A stretch of 64,000 nucleotides of DNA from Cristatella mucedo (GCA_009760855.2 WPIO01000176.1:482001-546000), one strand, 5' to 3'; positions 10,113 to 21,967 are shown, numbered from the stretch's first letter. Notes: generated by a model from the sequence alone, not told the origin. A program made the numbers and translations.

Positions 10113-10962
10113 AAGACTGCTCAAAGCCCTCTAATGCGGCACTGCCTGGCATGCTAGAAGTACCTTTTGCAAGTTTTTATATTGACTTTTCTGTTTATCA
10201 CACTGTAGAAATTCCTTCAGAGCCAGGCGCAGGACACCCCCCCCCAGTTAATCTCTGAAACACTCCACAACGGATCCGTGCACTTGCCGATCTACCATTC
10301 TGCATTTATACTAACAACTACCTCAGAATGTAAATAATTTAAGTCCTGAAGTGAACTGAACGTTTTAGAGTCACATGTAGACTTTCGATCGACTCTGTAA
10401 TCAGAAACACGTCACGTCAAAGAGAAGCCAGCGTTTCCAGCCTACTGAGCGAGATTCCCTCAGTAAAAACTTCATCGATCATTGAAGAATTTAAAGCAAT
10501 CCTCAAATTCTAGTAACTTTTTTGGTGCACTTGCTGAATATGGCACTGAAGATTTTCCCCTCCTCAATCAAAGAGTTCAAACGGCTACTGTGATATGAAA
10601 AGAGTTTTTCAAAAAATGCATAAGAAAATTGCAGAAGACAGGTCTTGACTTTGAGGAAGACGCACGCAACCGAAATCTCTAGCCATCCACGTCACAGCAC
10701 GCTCAATGTATTAAGTTTGGGCGGAGGTTTGGGCTGTAGAGTATTTGATTAGCTACCTCGAGCAACTTCACGATCTTACGTTTTGAGTTTATCGTGTCAG
10801 TAAGGATGACTCACTTTTTTATTCGAAGTATGTACCAACTTTCAGACTTATATTTCGGAACGTTTTTGTCTCTTGCATCTTCCAGTATCTGCGTGAGACA
10901 TGATAGATTATAATGCTATTATAAGTGTGCAGGCACTTCCAATTGTGCTTACTCCCTAATAT
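10113..10962. other. No supported gene
   Basis: A unique-looking stretch with a short C run at 10238-10246. No open frame, domain or repeat family is recognised. Confidence 0.5.
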
Positions 10963-12565
10963 GGGAATACCTCTGAAATATGGAGTACCTCAGGGCTCCG
11001 TGTTAGGTCCGGTTCTTTTCATGGTTTATACTCTCCCTATCGCTGATGTGATTGCAAACACAATCTAGGCTTTCACTTCTATGGCGATGACACTCAATTG
11101 TACCTTTGCTTTTATTCCTCCAAGCCTTCGAGCACCTCGAATGCTCTCATCTCACTTGCAGGATGTATTGATGACGTCCGCACATGGATGGCAGCAAATT
11201 TTCTAAAACTAAACCATGATAAAACTAACTTAATGTAATGTAATGTATCTCCGTCAGTAACTCCACAAAGTCATAAAGACCATGGGGGTGTTACGCAGGA
11301 GAGTTTTGTATAACGCACTCACAGCCTAAGCGGCTTTCGGTACGCATTCGGTAGCCAACAGACTTCGTCTCACGCAACAAAGAGAAAGTGGGAAGCATAG
11401 CAGAGTCAGGAGAGCAGTTGAGGTAGTGGGTAGCATTGAAGTAGCAGTTCAGGACCGCTGAAAAAGATGTGCCATAGTCGGCAGTTGGAGAGTATTTGTC
11501 GTTGCGTAAGAATTGTGGAAGCGAGTTCCACAGTCTAGGCCCTGCAGAGCTAAAGCTTCTGTCGCCAACTGTCTTTAAGCGGAGGAATGGGACAGCTAAT
11601 TTATTGTCCACACAGGACCTGAGGGTGCGAACTAGTAATAGGCAAACCCAGTGTGATTCAGAAATTGGAAAGGCTGACGCTCAAAATTGGCTCTGCCAGC
11701 ATATCTCCAGTTGAATCAGCTCGAAATCTAGGTGTCATGTTCCAAAGTGACCTCTCGTTAGACGACCACATCAGCTCCACAGTCAATCTGCCTACTGCCA
11801 GCTTCATAATATTGCTAAAATTCGGGCTGTTTTAGATAAGGATACAACATCTAAGTTGGTCCATGCATTCGTGACATCCCGTCTTGACTTTTGCAAGTCA
11901 CTGCTTGCTGGCCTACCGGCATGTGCAATCAGGCGATTACAGCTGGTGCAAAACTCTGCAGCTAGGCTTGTCTGTTGTGAGCGTCGCAGTTGCCACATCC
12001 GACCACTTCTCACCGACCTGCACTGGCTACTGGTAAAGCGACGAATCGATTTCAAGATTTTGTCGCTCACTTTTAGGTCGCTTCATTCTTTGGCTCCAGC
12101 CTATCTGTCAGATCTACTCGCCCACCAGGCCAATCATCATACCACCCGCTTTTCGGAATCCAAAAGTTTGTCAATACCTCGTACAAACCTCAAATCCTTT
12201 GGAGACCGTGCATTTAGTTCGTATGCTCCCAACGCCTGGAACTCCCTCCCAACTTGCGTCAGAATATCCCCTGACCTGATCACATTTAAATGGAACTTAA
12301 AAACACCTATTTAGGACAGCCTTTAGTGGGTCCCCGTGATTCGTCCTTGATGTGCTTATGAGTGCTGAAACTGTGCATGCTGCCACTGACCACATTTGCA
12401 TGCTGATCCTGTGCATGTCACCCCTAATAATTTTATTCATGTTGTTTATCAAGCATGATATCATTCACCATTCAATCGCGTTTCCCTTACCAGCAAATGT
12501 AAAGCGCCTAGAAAGAGACTGAGTTCTCTGAGGGCGCTTTATCAAGTGCATCATTATTATTATAA
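10963..12565 (+). mobile_element. LINE-A copy interrupted by LINE-B
   Basis: LINE-A coding sequence runs 10963-11232 (motif B and degraded motif C). It resumes at about 11638 with the same downstream text (GGCAAACCCAGTGTGATTCAG) and continues through the C-terminal frame 11856-12314 to the hairpin near 12505 and the tail. The 405 bp between is a minus-strand LINE-B copy. Confidence 0.88.
11233..11637 (-). mobile_element. LINE-B 3-prime end nested in LINE-A
   Basis: A minus-strand frame at 11291-11611 gives KLAVPFLRLKTVGDRSFSSA and WNSLPQFLRNDKYSP. The element ends at 11233 with TAATGTAATGTA, the reverse of its pentanucleotide tail. The host LINE-A text is continuous across the insertion. Confidence 0.88.
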
Positions 12566-12583
12566 TTGTTATTTCGTGCTACC

Positions 12584-12690
12584 TGGTCTGCGCCGTAATC
12601 GCCTGCAACTGGTTCGAAACTCAGTTGATCTTCTGATCTTTCGTCTACGGCGTAGTTGCCACATTGCACCGCTTCGACAAGGGCACGAAG
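12584..12690 (+). mobile_element. Fragment of a third L2-like LINE (LINE-C)
   Basis: The translation includes RRNRLQLVRNSVDLLIF and RRSCHIAPLRQ, aligning to the LINE-A C-terminal block but clearly diverged. No tail is seen. Confidence 0.55.
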
Positions 12691-12699
12691 CTTCATTTC

Positions 12700-13470
12700 G
12701 CGTTGTTCTCACGCATGCGAGGCTTTCGATGAAGCATCGCTCTGGGTTTTGTTTGCTCGAGGCCCCATCAGAGCCGCATCCGGTGGGGCGTGGCAGATAG
12801 CTAGGTTAGTGACTCGCCTGCTGCTCCTTGGCGTTCCGCCGTCTAGCCAAACGGCTCGACGCCTTATATGCCTGCGACACACCTTATGCAAATGGAGACC
12901 CCTTCCGTTTTGAGGTGTCCCTGGAATTGTAGGTTTGAAATGCTGAGACCGCAAGATTTATATACGTACAATTCATCGAAAGGTGAGCTTAAAGCCGTAC
13001 CTGCAGGTGAGTTTAAGCTTGGCAGGCAACTTGGAGAACTCTATTTATTCTGATTGCAACCATACGCAGCTGCAACGGGCACAAATTCGCATATAATTAC
13101 AAAAAATAAGCATACTAAATGAAGAACTCGAGTCCCTGTTTCTGGCTGAAATATAGCGAAACGTAAAGAAGCAACATGCAAACTAGCACCGAATCCGATG
13201 CGTGCCACACCCTGTCGAATGGTGCTCAGCTGGAGACCTTCATGAAGAGAAAATAGCAAGCCTTCATTTCGCATGTCGCAGGTGCACGTCGCAGGTGCAC
13301 GTGCAATTATATCTCAATTGTATCGCAAAGTGGAAGCGTACAAGAGGACATTAGAGGCCAACGGTTCGTAGGACTCCTGGTTGGAAGAAGCATGCACTGA
13401 ATCTTGAAAAGGTAGTGAAGCAAAGCACGTAGGAACAAACATGAAAAGCCCGCAGAGCTCGAGTGAAAAG
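12700..13470. other. No supported gene
   Basis: Mixed sequence with short open frames on both strands. None carries a recognisable domain. Confidence 0.5.
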
Positions 13471-13474
13471 AACT

Positions 13475-13830
13475 TAGCTTAGGGGAACAGCTGCGACCTG
13501 TGACTTAAGTGATGCCAAGTCATAGCAGGCGGCGGCAGAAGCGGGAAGCAAGTTCCAGAAGTTTGGTGCATGCGAACCGACGTAAAGCTCGATCTCCACT
13601 TTCATGTAAGCTTCAGAAACGGCGGAATGACGGGAAGCCGATGGCGGCGGCGGTGGCTGCACGGAAGTAAGGGGGCGGGGTAGATACGTTAGTTGGTCCA
13701 AATAACTAAAGCAACTTGCCGGCCAGAGAACGAATCTTGAAGTCTATTTGCTGTTTGAAACAAAGCCAGTGAGGCTTAGACATCAGTGGTCTGATGTGGC
13801 AGCTACACCGCTGACGACAGACCCGACTGA
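13475..13830 (-). mobile_element. LINE-C C-terminal fragment
   Basis: The minus-strand translation contains CHIRPLMSKPHWLCFKQQIDFK and YVGSHAPNFWNLLPAS, the L2-type C-terminal pattern (HWL, QRIDFK, AP-WN-LP). It is split by a stop and frameshifts, so it is a dead copy. Confidence 0.6.
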
Positions 13831-14597
13831 GTTGTGCATCAGTTGCACACGACGAAAGCGAACATGAGTCCCGGATAAAGGGAGTGACTGCAATGTGGAC
13901 GCGCTGTCACAAAGTCTACGCGCCCCGTCCGGCTTCCGCCTGCCCGCCATCGGCGTCTGCTCTTCTCCTTTCTTTCTTTCTCGCCCTTCGAGCGCAGAGA
14001 GCTGCTCTGCTCACCGAGGACTCCTCGCGCGCGCTGTCCATTTAGTGCTGCTGCGCGTTGGCGGCGATGGCGTCCGGTCCGAGTGACCCCCGCGAGGCGC
14101 CGAAGATATACTTCGAGGGGCCAGATTGTTTTCGCCGCAGCGCTGAGCGAGGCTCAAGAATGAGGCTCAGCTCCTGAAATGCTGAACAACCAGCCCCCCA
14201 CGCGCGCCGGTCAAGCCGGGGCACGTCGAGGAGTTCGTGCGGAGAGTGCCTGCGCTACTTATTCTGTGGATCTTCGAGAGACCGCAGCTCAATCTCGCCC
14301 GAGCTGTCGCCATAAGCCGCCCGTTTGTTACCGCGCCCAGCCCCGCCGTCGCCGGCCGGCCGTTCAGTCGTGCTGTTTTCAGCCGTCGATCAGCCGTCCC
14401 GAGTTGACCTCAGCAGCCGTTTCGAAGGCGGATACCGCAGTCGCGGCTTATAGCAATGGCTTTTACTTTTAGCTCTCACTATCCTGCCCAGACCCACCGA
14501 CGATGACGATGCTGCAAGGCTGGTAGTCGGTGAATAAGTGTGCACCCGCGTGCGTGTGCGCGGGCGCTCGTGCACACGCGAGAACCGCCGGATGCCG

Positions 14598-14765
14598 CGC
14601 TGGTTTGGTCCAGCGGTTTAGGTGCCCGTCCCGACCCAAGGTCAAGGTGTATGTATTTGACGACCGGGGTCGTGGGCTCGAACCCCGTGGCATACGCGAA
14701 GCACTCGAATGGAGATTAAATTCTCTTAGGGCGCTATAAAAATGAATTTTATTTATGTATTACGT
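14598..14765 (+). mobile_element. SINE-A, well-preserved copy
   Basis: The A-box-like TGGTCCAGCGGTTTAGG (from 14606) and B-box GGGCTCGAACCCCG (from 14673) mark a tRNA-derived head with a pol III internal promoter. The body ends with GAATGGAGATTAAATTCTCT and TAGGGCGCTATAAA, the hairpin shared with LINE-A, then an AT-rich tail. Confidence 0.8.
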
Positions 14766-15371
14766 ATGGTGCGAGCTTCGAACCAGGAGAGCCTCGCAAG
14801 CCCACCGCCACCGGAAGTGAGATGCCCCGGCTGCAGACCGGTAGTCTCGTCTGCCAACCCGATATCGAAGCTGCACGCCTTCGACCTTGACCCATCGACG
14901 CTTGCCTGAGACACGCGCGCCTCCCGGCACGCCTTCTTAGCCAGTCTGAAGGAGCGCCCTGTCGCACGGCGGCGCACCCAAAAGCGAACCGCCTAGCAGG
15001 CGAGCCGGCCGAGCCCTGTTCTCGTAGCCACCTCGGCACCTAGATGCCTGGCGGTAGCTGGGTAGGGCAGGGGCGGCGCTTCGCATGGCAGCTCGTTGGC
15101 ACCGTACCTGCGTCGGGCGATCCTTTGTCAAAAGCTGAGAGCGGCAGCGAGGGGCGGGGAGGCGCTCGGGGCGAGACGAGACGAGAGAGTCGTCAGCTCC
15201 GTTCTGCCTGTCCGCCGCGCATATGTGCAAATGAGATCGCTGAATCTCCTTTACCCACTCCCTTTTAGCCATGGTCGAGGGCAGGTAGGGTGCAGGGCGG
15301 CTCGTGCACCACTGCCCCCTCCCCCCGGCACGCCTCCGTGACCATCAGACGCACTGAGAGAGGAGGACTCG

Positions 15372-15429
15372 CAGTCCATAGCCTCGCTCAACGGCGTCGG
15401 CAGCCGCCGTTGAGCGAGGCTATGGACTG
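15372..15429. repeat. Perfect 25-bp inverted repeat, 8-nt loop
   Basis: The arm at 15372-15396 (starting CAGTCCATAGCC) is the exact reverse complement of 15405-15429. The loop is TCGGCAGC. The pairing stops abruptly at both outer ends. Confidence 0.95.
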
Positions 15430-15633
15430 ACTGCGATTGTGCGACAGGCCTTAGGCGCGTACGTACGCACTTCCTTGGTAGGTGGTGTGAATTGTTAACA
15501 CGCTTTTGAAGCCTTAGCTGGTTCGCTGCAAATGTTTGCACTTCTTTTTGACGGGCAAAACTGCTTGTTGCTCGTCGCTCACATGTTTTTAGTCGTTAAT
15601 CGTTCTTTTCAATGTGCTGCCATAATTACCAGT

Positions 15634-15707
15634 CGTGTGTGTGTGTGTGCGTGTGCGTGCGTGCGTGTGTGCACGCGCGTGCGCGCGTGCGCGCGTGTGT
15701 TAGTGTG
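15634..15707. repeat. (GT)/(GC) alternating purine-pyrimidine tract
   Basis: About 74 nt of nearly perfect GT and GC alternation, a sequence type known to favour Z-DNA. Confidence 0.9.
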
Positions 15708-15801
15708 TCTCCAGAAGCAAGTTATCCACTCGCCGTTCCATCCATTGCTACTATTACGCTATAGCGTAGATGCTGATCTTGATGCTTCTTCGGTACTTGG
15801 C

Positions 15802-16092
15802 CAGTGGCGGAGTCATGGAGTAAAGGGGGCCTGTGCCTCCCCTTCCTACAATGAGGCAGCGACCTGGGCCGCCCCAAATTCCCATGTTACCTCCGCCCGA
15901 CCACCATCAATGACGAAACTATGTCCTACTTCCACTCGATAAGCAACCGGCGAGTTCTTGCCGAATAAACACCACGATCACTCGTGCTATAATTTTTCCT
16001 GACTTTCCTGACTTTCTTGTTTCGACCCACCTCGCACGAAAATCTTGCCGGTCTTGCCCCCTCCACAGATTTAAATCCTGGCTTTGCCTCTG
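15802..16092. mobile_element. Possible hAT-type non-autonomous element
   Basis: It starts CAGTGGCGGAGTCATGGAG and soon has GGGGGCCTGTGCCTCCCC. It ends TTGCCCCCTCCA and CCTGGCTTTGCCTCTG, a degraded inverted match to the start. This resembles the CAGTGGCGGAGCC ends of hAT elements. No convincing 8-bp target duplication is visible. Confidence 0.35.
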
Positions 16093-17109
16093 CAAAGCAT
16101 TTCCTTAGTCAAGGTTGTTCGTTATTAACGTGCATGACTGTACTCGTAGTCGCTGGCAGTTGGCTCGCTTCATCCATTTTCTTTTCGTTGTGAAAACGCA
16201 CTACCAATGGTAATTGAGGAGCAGTCAATTGTCAACGTGGATCTCATTGTGCCTCCTCCGCAGTGCTTGATCGATCGCTTACAAGCTTGAGTTTTACAAG
16301 CACAGCAATTCATTAGTTAGTCATTGCTAATATGAAAGACCTAATTCGAGTCTCTCGACCGAGCTCGACAGAGTCCCAAGCTTGGTCTGCGAGCTTGGTT
16401 ACGTGCCGCTCGCGCACGCTGCAATTGCGCCACTCGATGCTCGCTGATGAATCTCGAAAAGAAGAAGACTTCTCAACGTCATCGATTAAGATTAACCAAA
16501 GCAAGGACAGCTGTAGCAGCCGAATCATCAACGACAGCGAGTATTTTTGCAGTCTGCATACCTCTAGAAAGACTGCCGTCGGCGGTAGGGTCCCCCCAGT
16601 CAATCGACGCCAACCCTAGAATAACGATGTGTGAAGCCACGCGACCTTGGTGACAATCGTAGCACCCGATGGGCGCCATGAAAAACGCTCCCACCAGGAT
16701 TAACACGTTGCTTCGCCTCCCGCCCCGCCCCCCCCGATAGGGCAATGCAAACTATTTTCTTTTTTAAAACAGATAACGCCGGAGACCGATGTCAAATCGG
16801 CGTCCGTGCAGCTTTTGAATAGAAAGTAACAAATTTAACTCTAAGTTTAACCTCTACGTAAGGATCGATCTATTCTGTATATGTCTATTCTGTCAGATCT
16901 ATATCATTCAACGATTTCATCGTCACTTTTGGTCGGTCTGTTGAACGGCGCCAATAAAGAGCTTTGCCTGTAATTACTGTATGTTTAAAAATGGCACATC
17001 GTATCTTCATTAAACTTATAGAAGAGAGCGCATATCGGCAGCGTAGCTTAAGACTCTCCGAATGAGGTGTCTTGGTCTCTTTATTTTAGACGGTCAGATA
17101 AGGCTTCCG
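16093..17109. other. No supported gene
   Basis: Short frames around 16313-16745 overlap each other on both strands and show no domain. Sequence is AT-rich after 16745. Confidence 0.5.
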
Positions 17110-18990
17110 GATGTCCTCGGCGTCGGGCCACAGGAATAACTGCGATTCACAGCGATACAGCTGCCATTTCCATAATAAATGTCAGAAAATGACGGTCCTA
17201 ATATCAAATTGTACAAAATAATTTTATAGGTTTACAAACCAAATTTCATGCAATTGCGCTTGCCCGGTCACGTGCTATGGCCTAACATGGCCAGCGTCAG
17301 GCAGCCTTTTTCGCATTCGAACGGAAACGTAGCTGCCATTTACACAAAATGCTTTGCACGACTGCTGTTTAGATTCTAAATTATAGAGAGGTATGCAAAG
17401 TTTACCCACCAAACTTCAAGCGATTGCGCTTGCGCGTTCTCATGCTATGGCCTCCAACGGCCTGGGCCAAGCCAGCCTCCCTGCATAATGGAACTGCGAA
17501 ATGGCTTTAATTTTCTCTGTAAGCGTTGCGCAACTGCCTTTTTGATTCCACATTATTTACCGGCACAATTTCGTGCAATTGCCCGCGTGTTCTCACGAAA
17601 TGGCCTCCGATGGCCCGGGCCACATTCCAATTTCAAACTACGAGCAGCTGTTTTGTCGCAATAGGCATAGTAAAGTTGCAGTTGTTGAGATGCTACATTG
17701 TAGAAAACTGTAAAACGGTTGTAGCAATGAGACGTCATGCGATGCCTCATGCCTGTTCGAATAGAATGTCCTCCAATTGCCCAGCCTGACCTTAAATTTT
17801 GAACTACGATACTGCTGCTACTTCTATGAGTCGCTTAACAACGCTTTTGATGAAAGAAAAGCTTCTATTAAGCTTACATTACAAAAAAGCTTTCCTTGGT
17901 TAACCCTCTGGTTTTCTTGGTTAACCCTCTGGCCGTTTATCGCGGGCGTTCTCATTTAAGCAGCTTCCGATAGCCTGACTCCATGTGGTCCCTTCTAATT
18001 TTTAAGCATGCCGCCTTATATGGAAATGGCAACTGTATCGCTATTCGACAGTTCACGGCGGTCTGGGCTGTTGGAGGCCATTGCGTGTGAGCGCATGTGT
18101 ACAGTTGCACGAAGTTTATCTGAGTAAACCCGGAACACTGTTTTATATAAGTTTAAATCTATACTAACTGTGTGCAAAACTTATTTTTGAAATGGCAACT
18201 GTATTGCAGTTCAATTGTTTAAGTAAGCTGACTGGCCCGGGCCGTCGCAGGCCATATCATAAGAACGCGAAAGCTCTATTTTATATCATTTGAAATGAAG
18301 ACCGCAGTTTCGCGAAATAAAAATTGCAGTTTCGCGAAGCGTTGTTGTAGAAATGGCAACTTTTTGCACTTTTAATGTTTTGGACGCCATTTCGGACCGG
18401 GTCATCCAAAACCACAGCATGAGAACGCACAATGCAATCACATGAAATTGAGTGGGTAAAGTTGACATACTGTTTGTTATCTATAATTTAGAATCAAATC
18501 AAAGTTGTACGAAGCATTTTGTGGTGGTAGAAGCTTTATTGCCGTTTGAATGTGCAAGTAGGCTGGCTGACCCGGGCCATTTAAGGCCATAGCACAATAA
18601 CAGGCACGAGCAAATACTGCATGTGGTAGGTATACCCTGTAGTTTGACATTATCTACTTGGCAGGTACGCGATACCACGCAGTACACCAAAGCGGGCTCA
18701 AAGACGTTTATTCACACAGACGCCGCAGCGGGCCAGTACGCGATTGCCCGCCCGACGTCCTCGACCTAACTCCCGGGCCTTTGGCGCCCGTTACTTATAC
18801 ACCACTGTCATAAATCACAACAGGCCATAAGCCAACGACAGTGTCATAATCTCAAAAGAGCCACAAACCCGTCACACCATTCTGTATAATTTGGAATTAA
18901 AACCGCTATTGTCTGGCGTTTATTAGTGGAAATGGCAGCTGGATTGTAGTGTATAGAAGTTATTTGTGCGACATCTCGGCGTCAATCTAT
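17110..18990. repeat. Diverged satellite-like array of about 170-bp units that flips orientation
   Basis: Landmark ATGGCC(T)CC occurs on the plus strand near 17277, 17447, 17600, 17766 and, degraded, 17961. Its reverse complement (GGAGGCCAT and variants) occurs near 18075, 18250, 18412 and 18582. Exact inverted matches include 17372-17386 against 18481-18495 (GATTCTAAATTATAG) and CACAAAATGC at 17343 against 18515. An unrelated segment at about 18660-18880 interrupts the last inverted unit. Confidence 0.75.
18660..18880 (-). mobile_element. Possible solo LTR inserted in the array
   Basis: Read on the minus strand it begins TGTGACGGG, contains a TATA-like GTATAAGTA and a polyadenylation signal AATAAACG near its end, and splits an array unit. 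These are LTR-like features. I find no clear target duplication and no internal LTR-element genes nearby. Confidence 0.35.
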
Positions 18991-19119
18991 TGGTGCCCAC
19001 AACTTTCATGGCAATTTTTATTTTAGAAGGACCGGTAAGCAATTTAGCGTGCAGATTTTCAGTCAGGAGGCAGAAGAACTATCCTTCGCTTTGAGGAAAA
19101 CCACGTATTTTTCTTATTG

Positions 19120-19598
19120 GGTTGGTAAAGGGGCCAGAAGAGATAGCCTCTCGTACCAGCCTCCTCATACCATCGATCGCCATCCTCGTATCATCAGTTT
19201 CAGCCTCTTCGAGCCCTCGGGTTCTGTATAGACAATAAATTAGCAGTTCTATTCCTCCACTTAAAGGCCATGGCGACAGAAGCTTTTGCTCTGCTGGTCC
19301 TAGACAGTGGAACTCGCTTACACGAGATTCTCGCTCAACGACAACTCTCCTGCTGCCGACTGTGGCACATCCTTTTCAGCCATCCTGAGCCGCTACTTCC
19401 ATGCTAATCACTACATCAACTGCTCTCCTGACTCTGCTATGCTTCCCACTTTCTCTTTGTTGCGTGAGATGAAGTCTGTTGGCTACCGAATGCGTACCGA
19501 AAGCCGCTAAGGCTGTGAGTTCGCTATACAAAACTCTCCAGCGTAAAATTCACATAGTCGTTGTGACTTTGTAGAGTTACAGACGGAGATGCAATAGA
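19120..19598 (+). mobile_element. LINE-B 3-prime end, degraded
   Basis: The same C-terminal and 3-prime text as the 6940 copy (AGAAGCTTTTGCTCTGC, TGCGTGAGATGAAG, GAGTTACAGACGGAGAT), with several frameshifts. A LINE-A copy follows directly in the same orientation. Confidence 0.8.
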
Positions 19599-19604
19599 AC
19601 TTTG

Positions 19605-21812
19605 GTTTGGTCCGACACATTAACCCTACCACTCACGACGGTGGCCATATCCTAGATCTCGTTATCACTAAGGAAGTCTGCCCACTGATCTTGTTGTGTG
19701 CTCGCTGACCCGCTCAGATCAAAGTTTGGTCTCATATGATATTCCTGCTCCGTTGTAAATACAGGATAATATCAAGTTTTTCCAGTGATTTAACTTTAAA
19801 AACATTGAATTTTTAATCTGTATATGGGTCAGATCTTCTTGATCTGCACCCAGCCTCGACCGACACCCTTGGTACACTCACTGATACAGTAGGTCGTACC
19901 AATTGATTTTAGCAAAGGCCAAGTCTAGCTTCTATGGAAAAATTGTTAAATCACAGATGTACAATCCAAAATTGCTTCTGTCGATGATGAACCATCTCCT
20001 CTACCGCTCCCAGATTATCTCCTTACCTCATGATAATTGTGATGATTTAGCCGATCGCTTCTCTCGATTCTTTGTGCTGAAGATAGAAAAGATCAGGGAA
20101 TACATCACTGCGATGACAACATCCCCACTATAATGCTGCTCCCCGATTCCTGGCTGCTCCTCAATGACAACATTTAAGCAGGTCACTAGTGATTCAGTCC
20201 TGAAGTTCGCATCTTAATTAAAGAAGACAACAAGTCCTCAGGACCCTATTCCCACTGTCCTGCTCCTACGTTGCATTGATCTGCTGCTGCCATGCATAAC
20301 TAACATCATTAATATGTCATTAGCCTCAGGTCATGTCCCAGCACCTTTCAAAAAAGCTTTAGTCAGGCCACTTCTTAACAAAGCGACACTGGACCAAGAG
20401 AACTTAAGCAACTACCGCCCAGTCTCCCTTCTACCAATCCTATCAAATTCACTGGAACGGGTCGTGGCGGACCAGCTGAACTCATATATCGAAACCTCAC
20501 ACCTTGCTAGTAAGTTCCAGTCTGGCTTTAGAGCTAATCACTCCACAGAGTCGGCATTGCTTAGGGCGTACAACGACCTACTTAGGAATGCAGACATGGG
20601 TAGGGTATCTCTGCTTGTTTGCTCGATCTTTCGGCAGCTTTTGACACCATCGATCCCAAAGCTCTTCTAGTGCACCTCTCATCTCGCCTGGGCATCACTA
20701 GCACTGCTATGCAGTGGTTCTGGTCCTATCTCAGTGAGAGGCTCCAGAGTATTGAAGTGAATGGACAAAGATCATCTGAGGTACCTCTGAAATATGGGGT
20801 ACCTCGGGGCTCCGTACTAGGTCCGGTTCTTTTCACGGTTTATAATCTCCCTCTTGCTGATGTGATTGCCAAGCACAATCTAGGCTTTCACTTCTATGCG
20901 GATGACACTCGGTTGTACCTTTGCTTTGATCCCTCCCAGCCTTCGAGCACCTCAAATTCTCTCAACTCACTTGCTGCATGTAATGATGACATCTGCACAT
21001 GGATGACAGCAAATTTTCTAAAACTAAACGATGATAAAACTAACTTACTAGTTATGGGCGAACCCAGTGTGATTCAGAAATTGGAAAGGCTAACTCTCAA
21101 ATTTGGCTCTTCCAGAATATATCCTGTCGAATCAGCTCGAAATCTAGGTGTCATATTCCAAAGCGACCTCTCGTTAGACGACCATATCAGCTCCACAGTC
21201 AAGTCTGGCTAATTTCAGCTTCATAATATTGCTAAAATTTGGGTTTGTTTAGATAAGGATACCACATCTAAGTTGGTCCATGCATTCGTGACATTCCATC
21301 TCGACTTCTGAAACTCACTGCTTACTGGCCTACCAGCATGTGCGATCAGGCGATTGCAGCTGGTGCAAAACTCTGCAGCTAGGCATGTCGGTCGTGAGCT
21401 TCGCAGGTGCCACATTACCCCACTTCTCGCCGACCTTCCCTGGCTACCAGTCAAGCAACGGATTTACTTTCCTTTGCATAAAATGTAATGCGTCAGAATG
21501 ACATGACCTGACCACATTTAAAAAGAACTTAAAAACACACCCATTTAGGACAGCATTTAGTGGGTCCCTGTGATTCGTCCTTCACGTGCTTATGCGTGCT
21601 GACACTGTGCATGCTGCCAATAACCACATTTGCATGCTGACCCTGTGCATGTCACCCCTAACCATGTTATTAATTTTGTTTGTTTATCAAGCATGATATC
21701 ATTAACCATTCAATTGCATTTCCCTTTGCAGCAATTGTAAAGCGCGTAGAGAGAGATTGAGTTCCCTGATGGCCCTTTATCAAGTGCATTATTATTATTA
21801 TTATTATTATTA
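19605..21812 (+). mobile_element. LINE-A, longest copy: endonuclease end through 3-prime tail
   Basis: It begins near the end of the apurinic-type endonuclease (FGLVRHI, THDGGHILDLVITK and then a CSLTRSDQ region). It continues into the linker (20314-20670: PFKKALVRPLLNKATLDQ, NYRPVSLLPILS) and the reverse transcriptase (20619-21212: LDLSAAFDTIDP, GVPRGSVLGPVLF, FYADDTRLY). It ends in the C-terminus, hairpin and (ATT)n tail. Stops and frameshifts throughout make it inactive. The domain order endonuclease, RT, C-terminal block is that of L2/CR1-type LINEs. Confidence 0.88.
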
Positions 21813-21967
21813 AAAGTGACAACTAAGAGTCATCTTTGACAAGTATGCTCCCTTACATTCTGTCCGTGTACAAAGTCGTGGAAATGCCTTTCAATTAATA
21901 AACAAAGCTTCAAAAAATGAGCCATGTTAAGTGCAGGCTTGAGCGCCATTTTAAGAAGTCTGGGTAG

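Larger units (their letters stand above)
13890..15440. promoter_or_regulatory. G+C-rich block without a clear exon
   Basis: Moderately CpG-rich DNA with only short overlapping frames. It contains a SINE-A at 14598 and a perfect hairpin at 15372. The promoter role is a guess based on base composition. Confidence 0.3.

Noticed and set aside
14598-14690. Functional tRNA gene
   Set aside because: A- and B-boxes are present but no acceptor stem pairs, and the element continues into a LINE-type 3-prime end, so it is a SINE.
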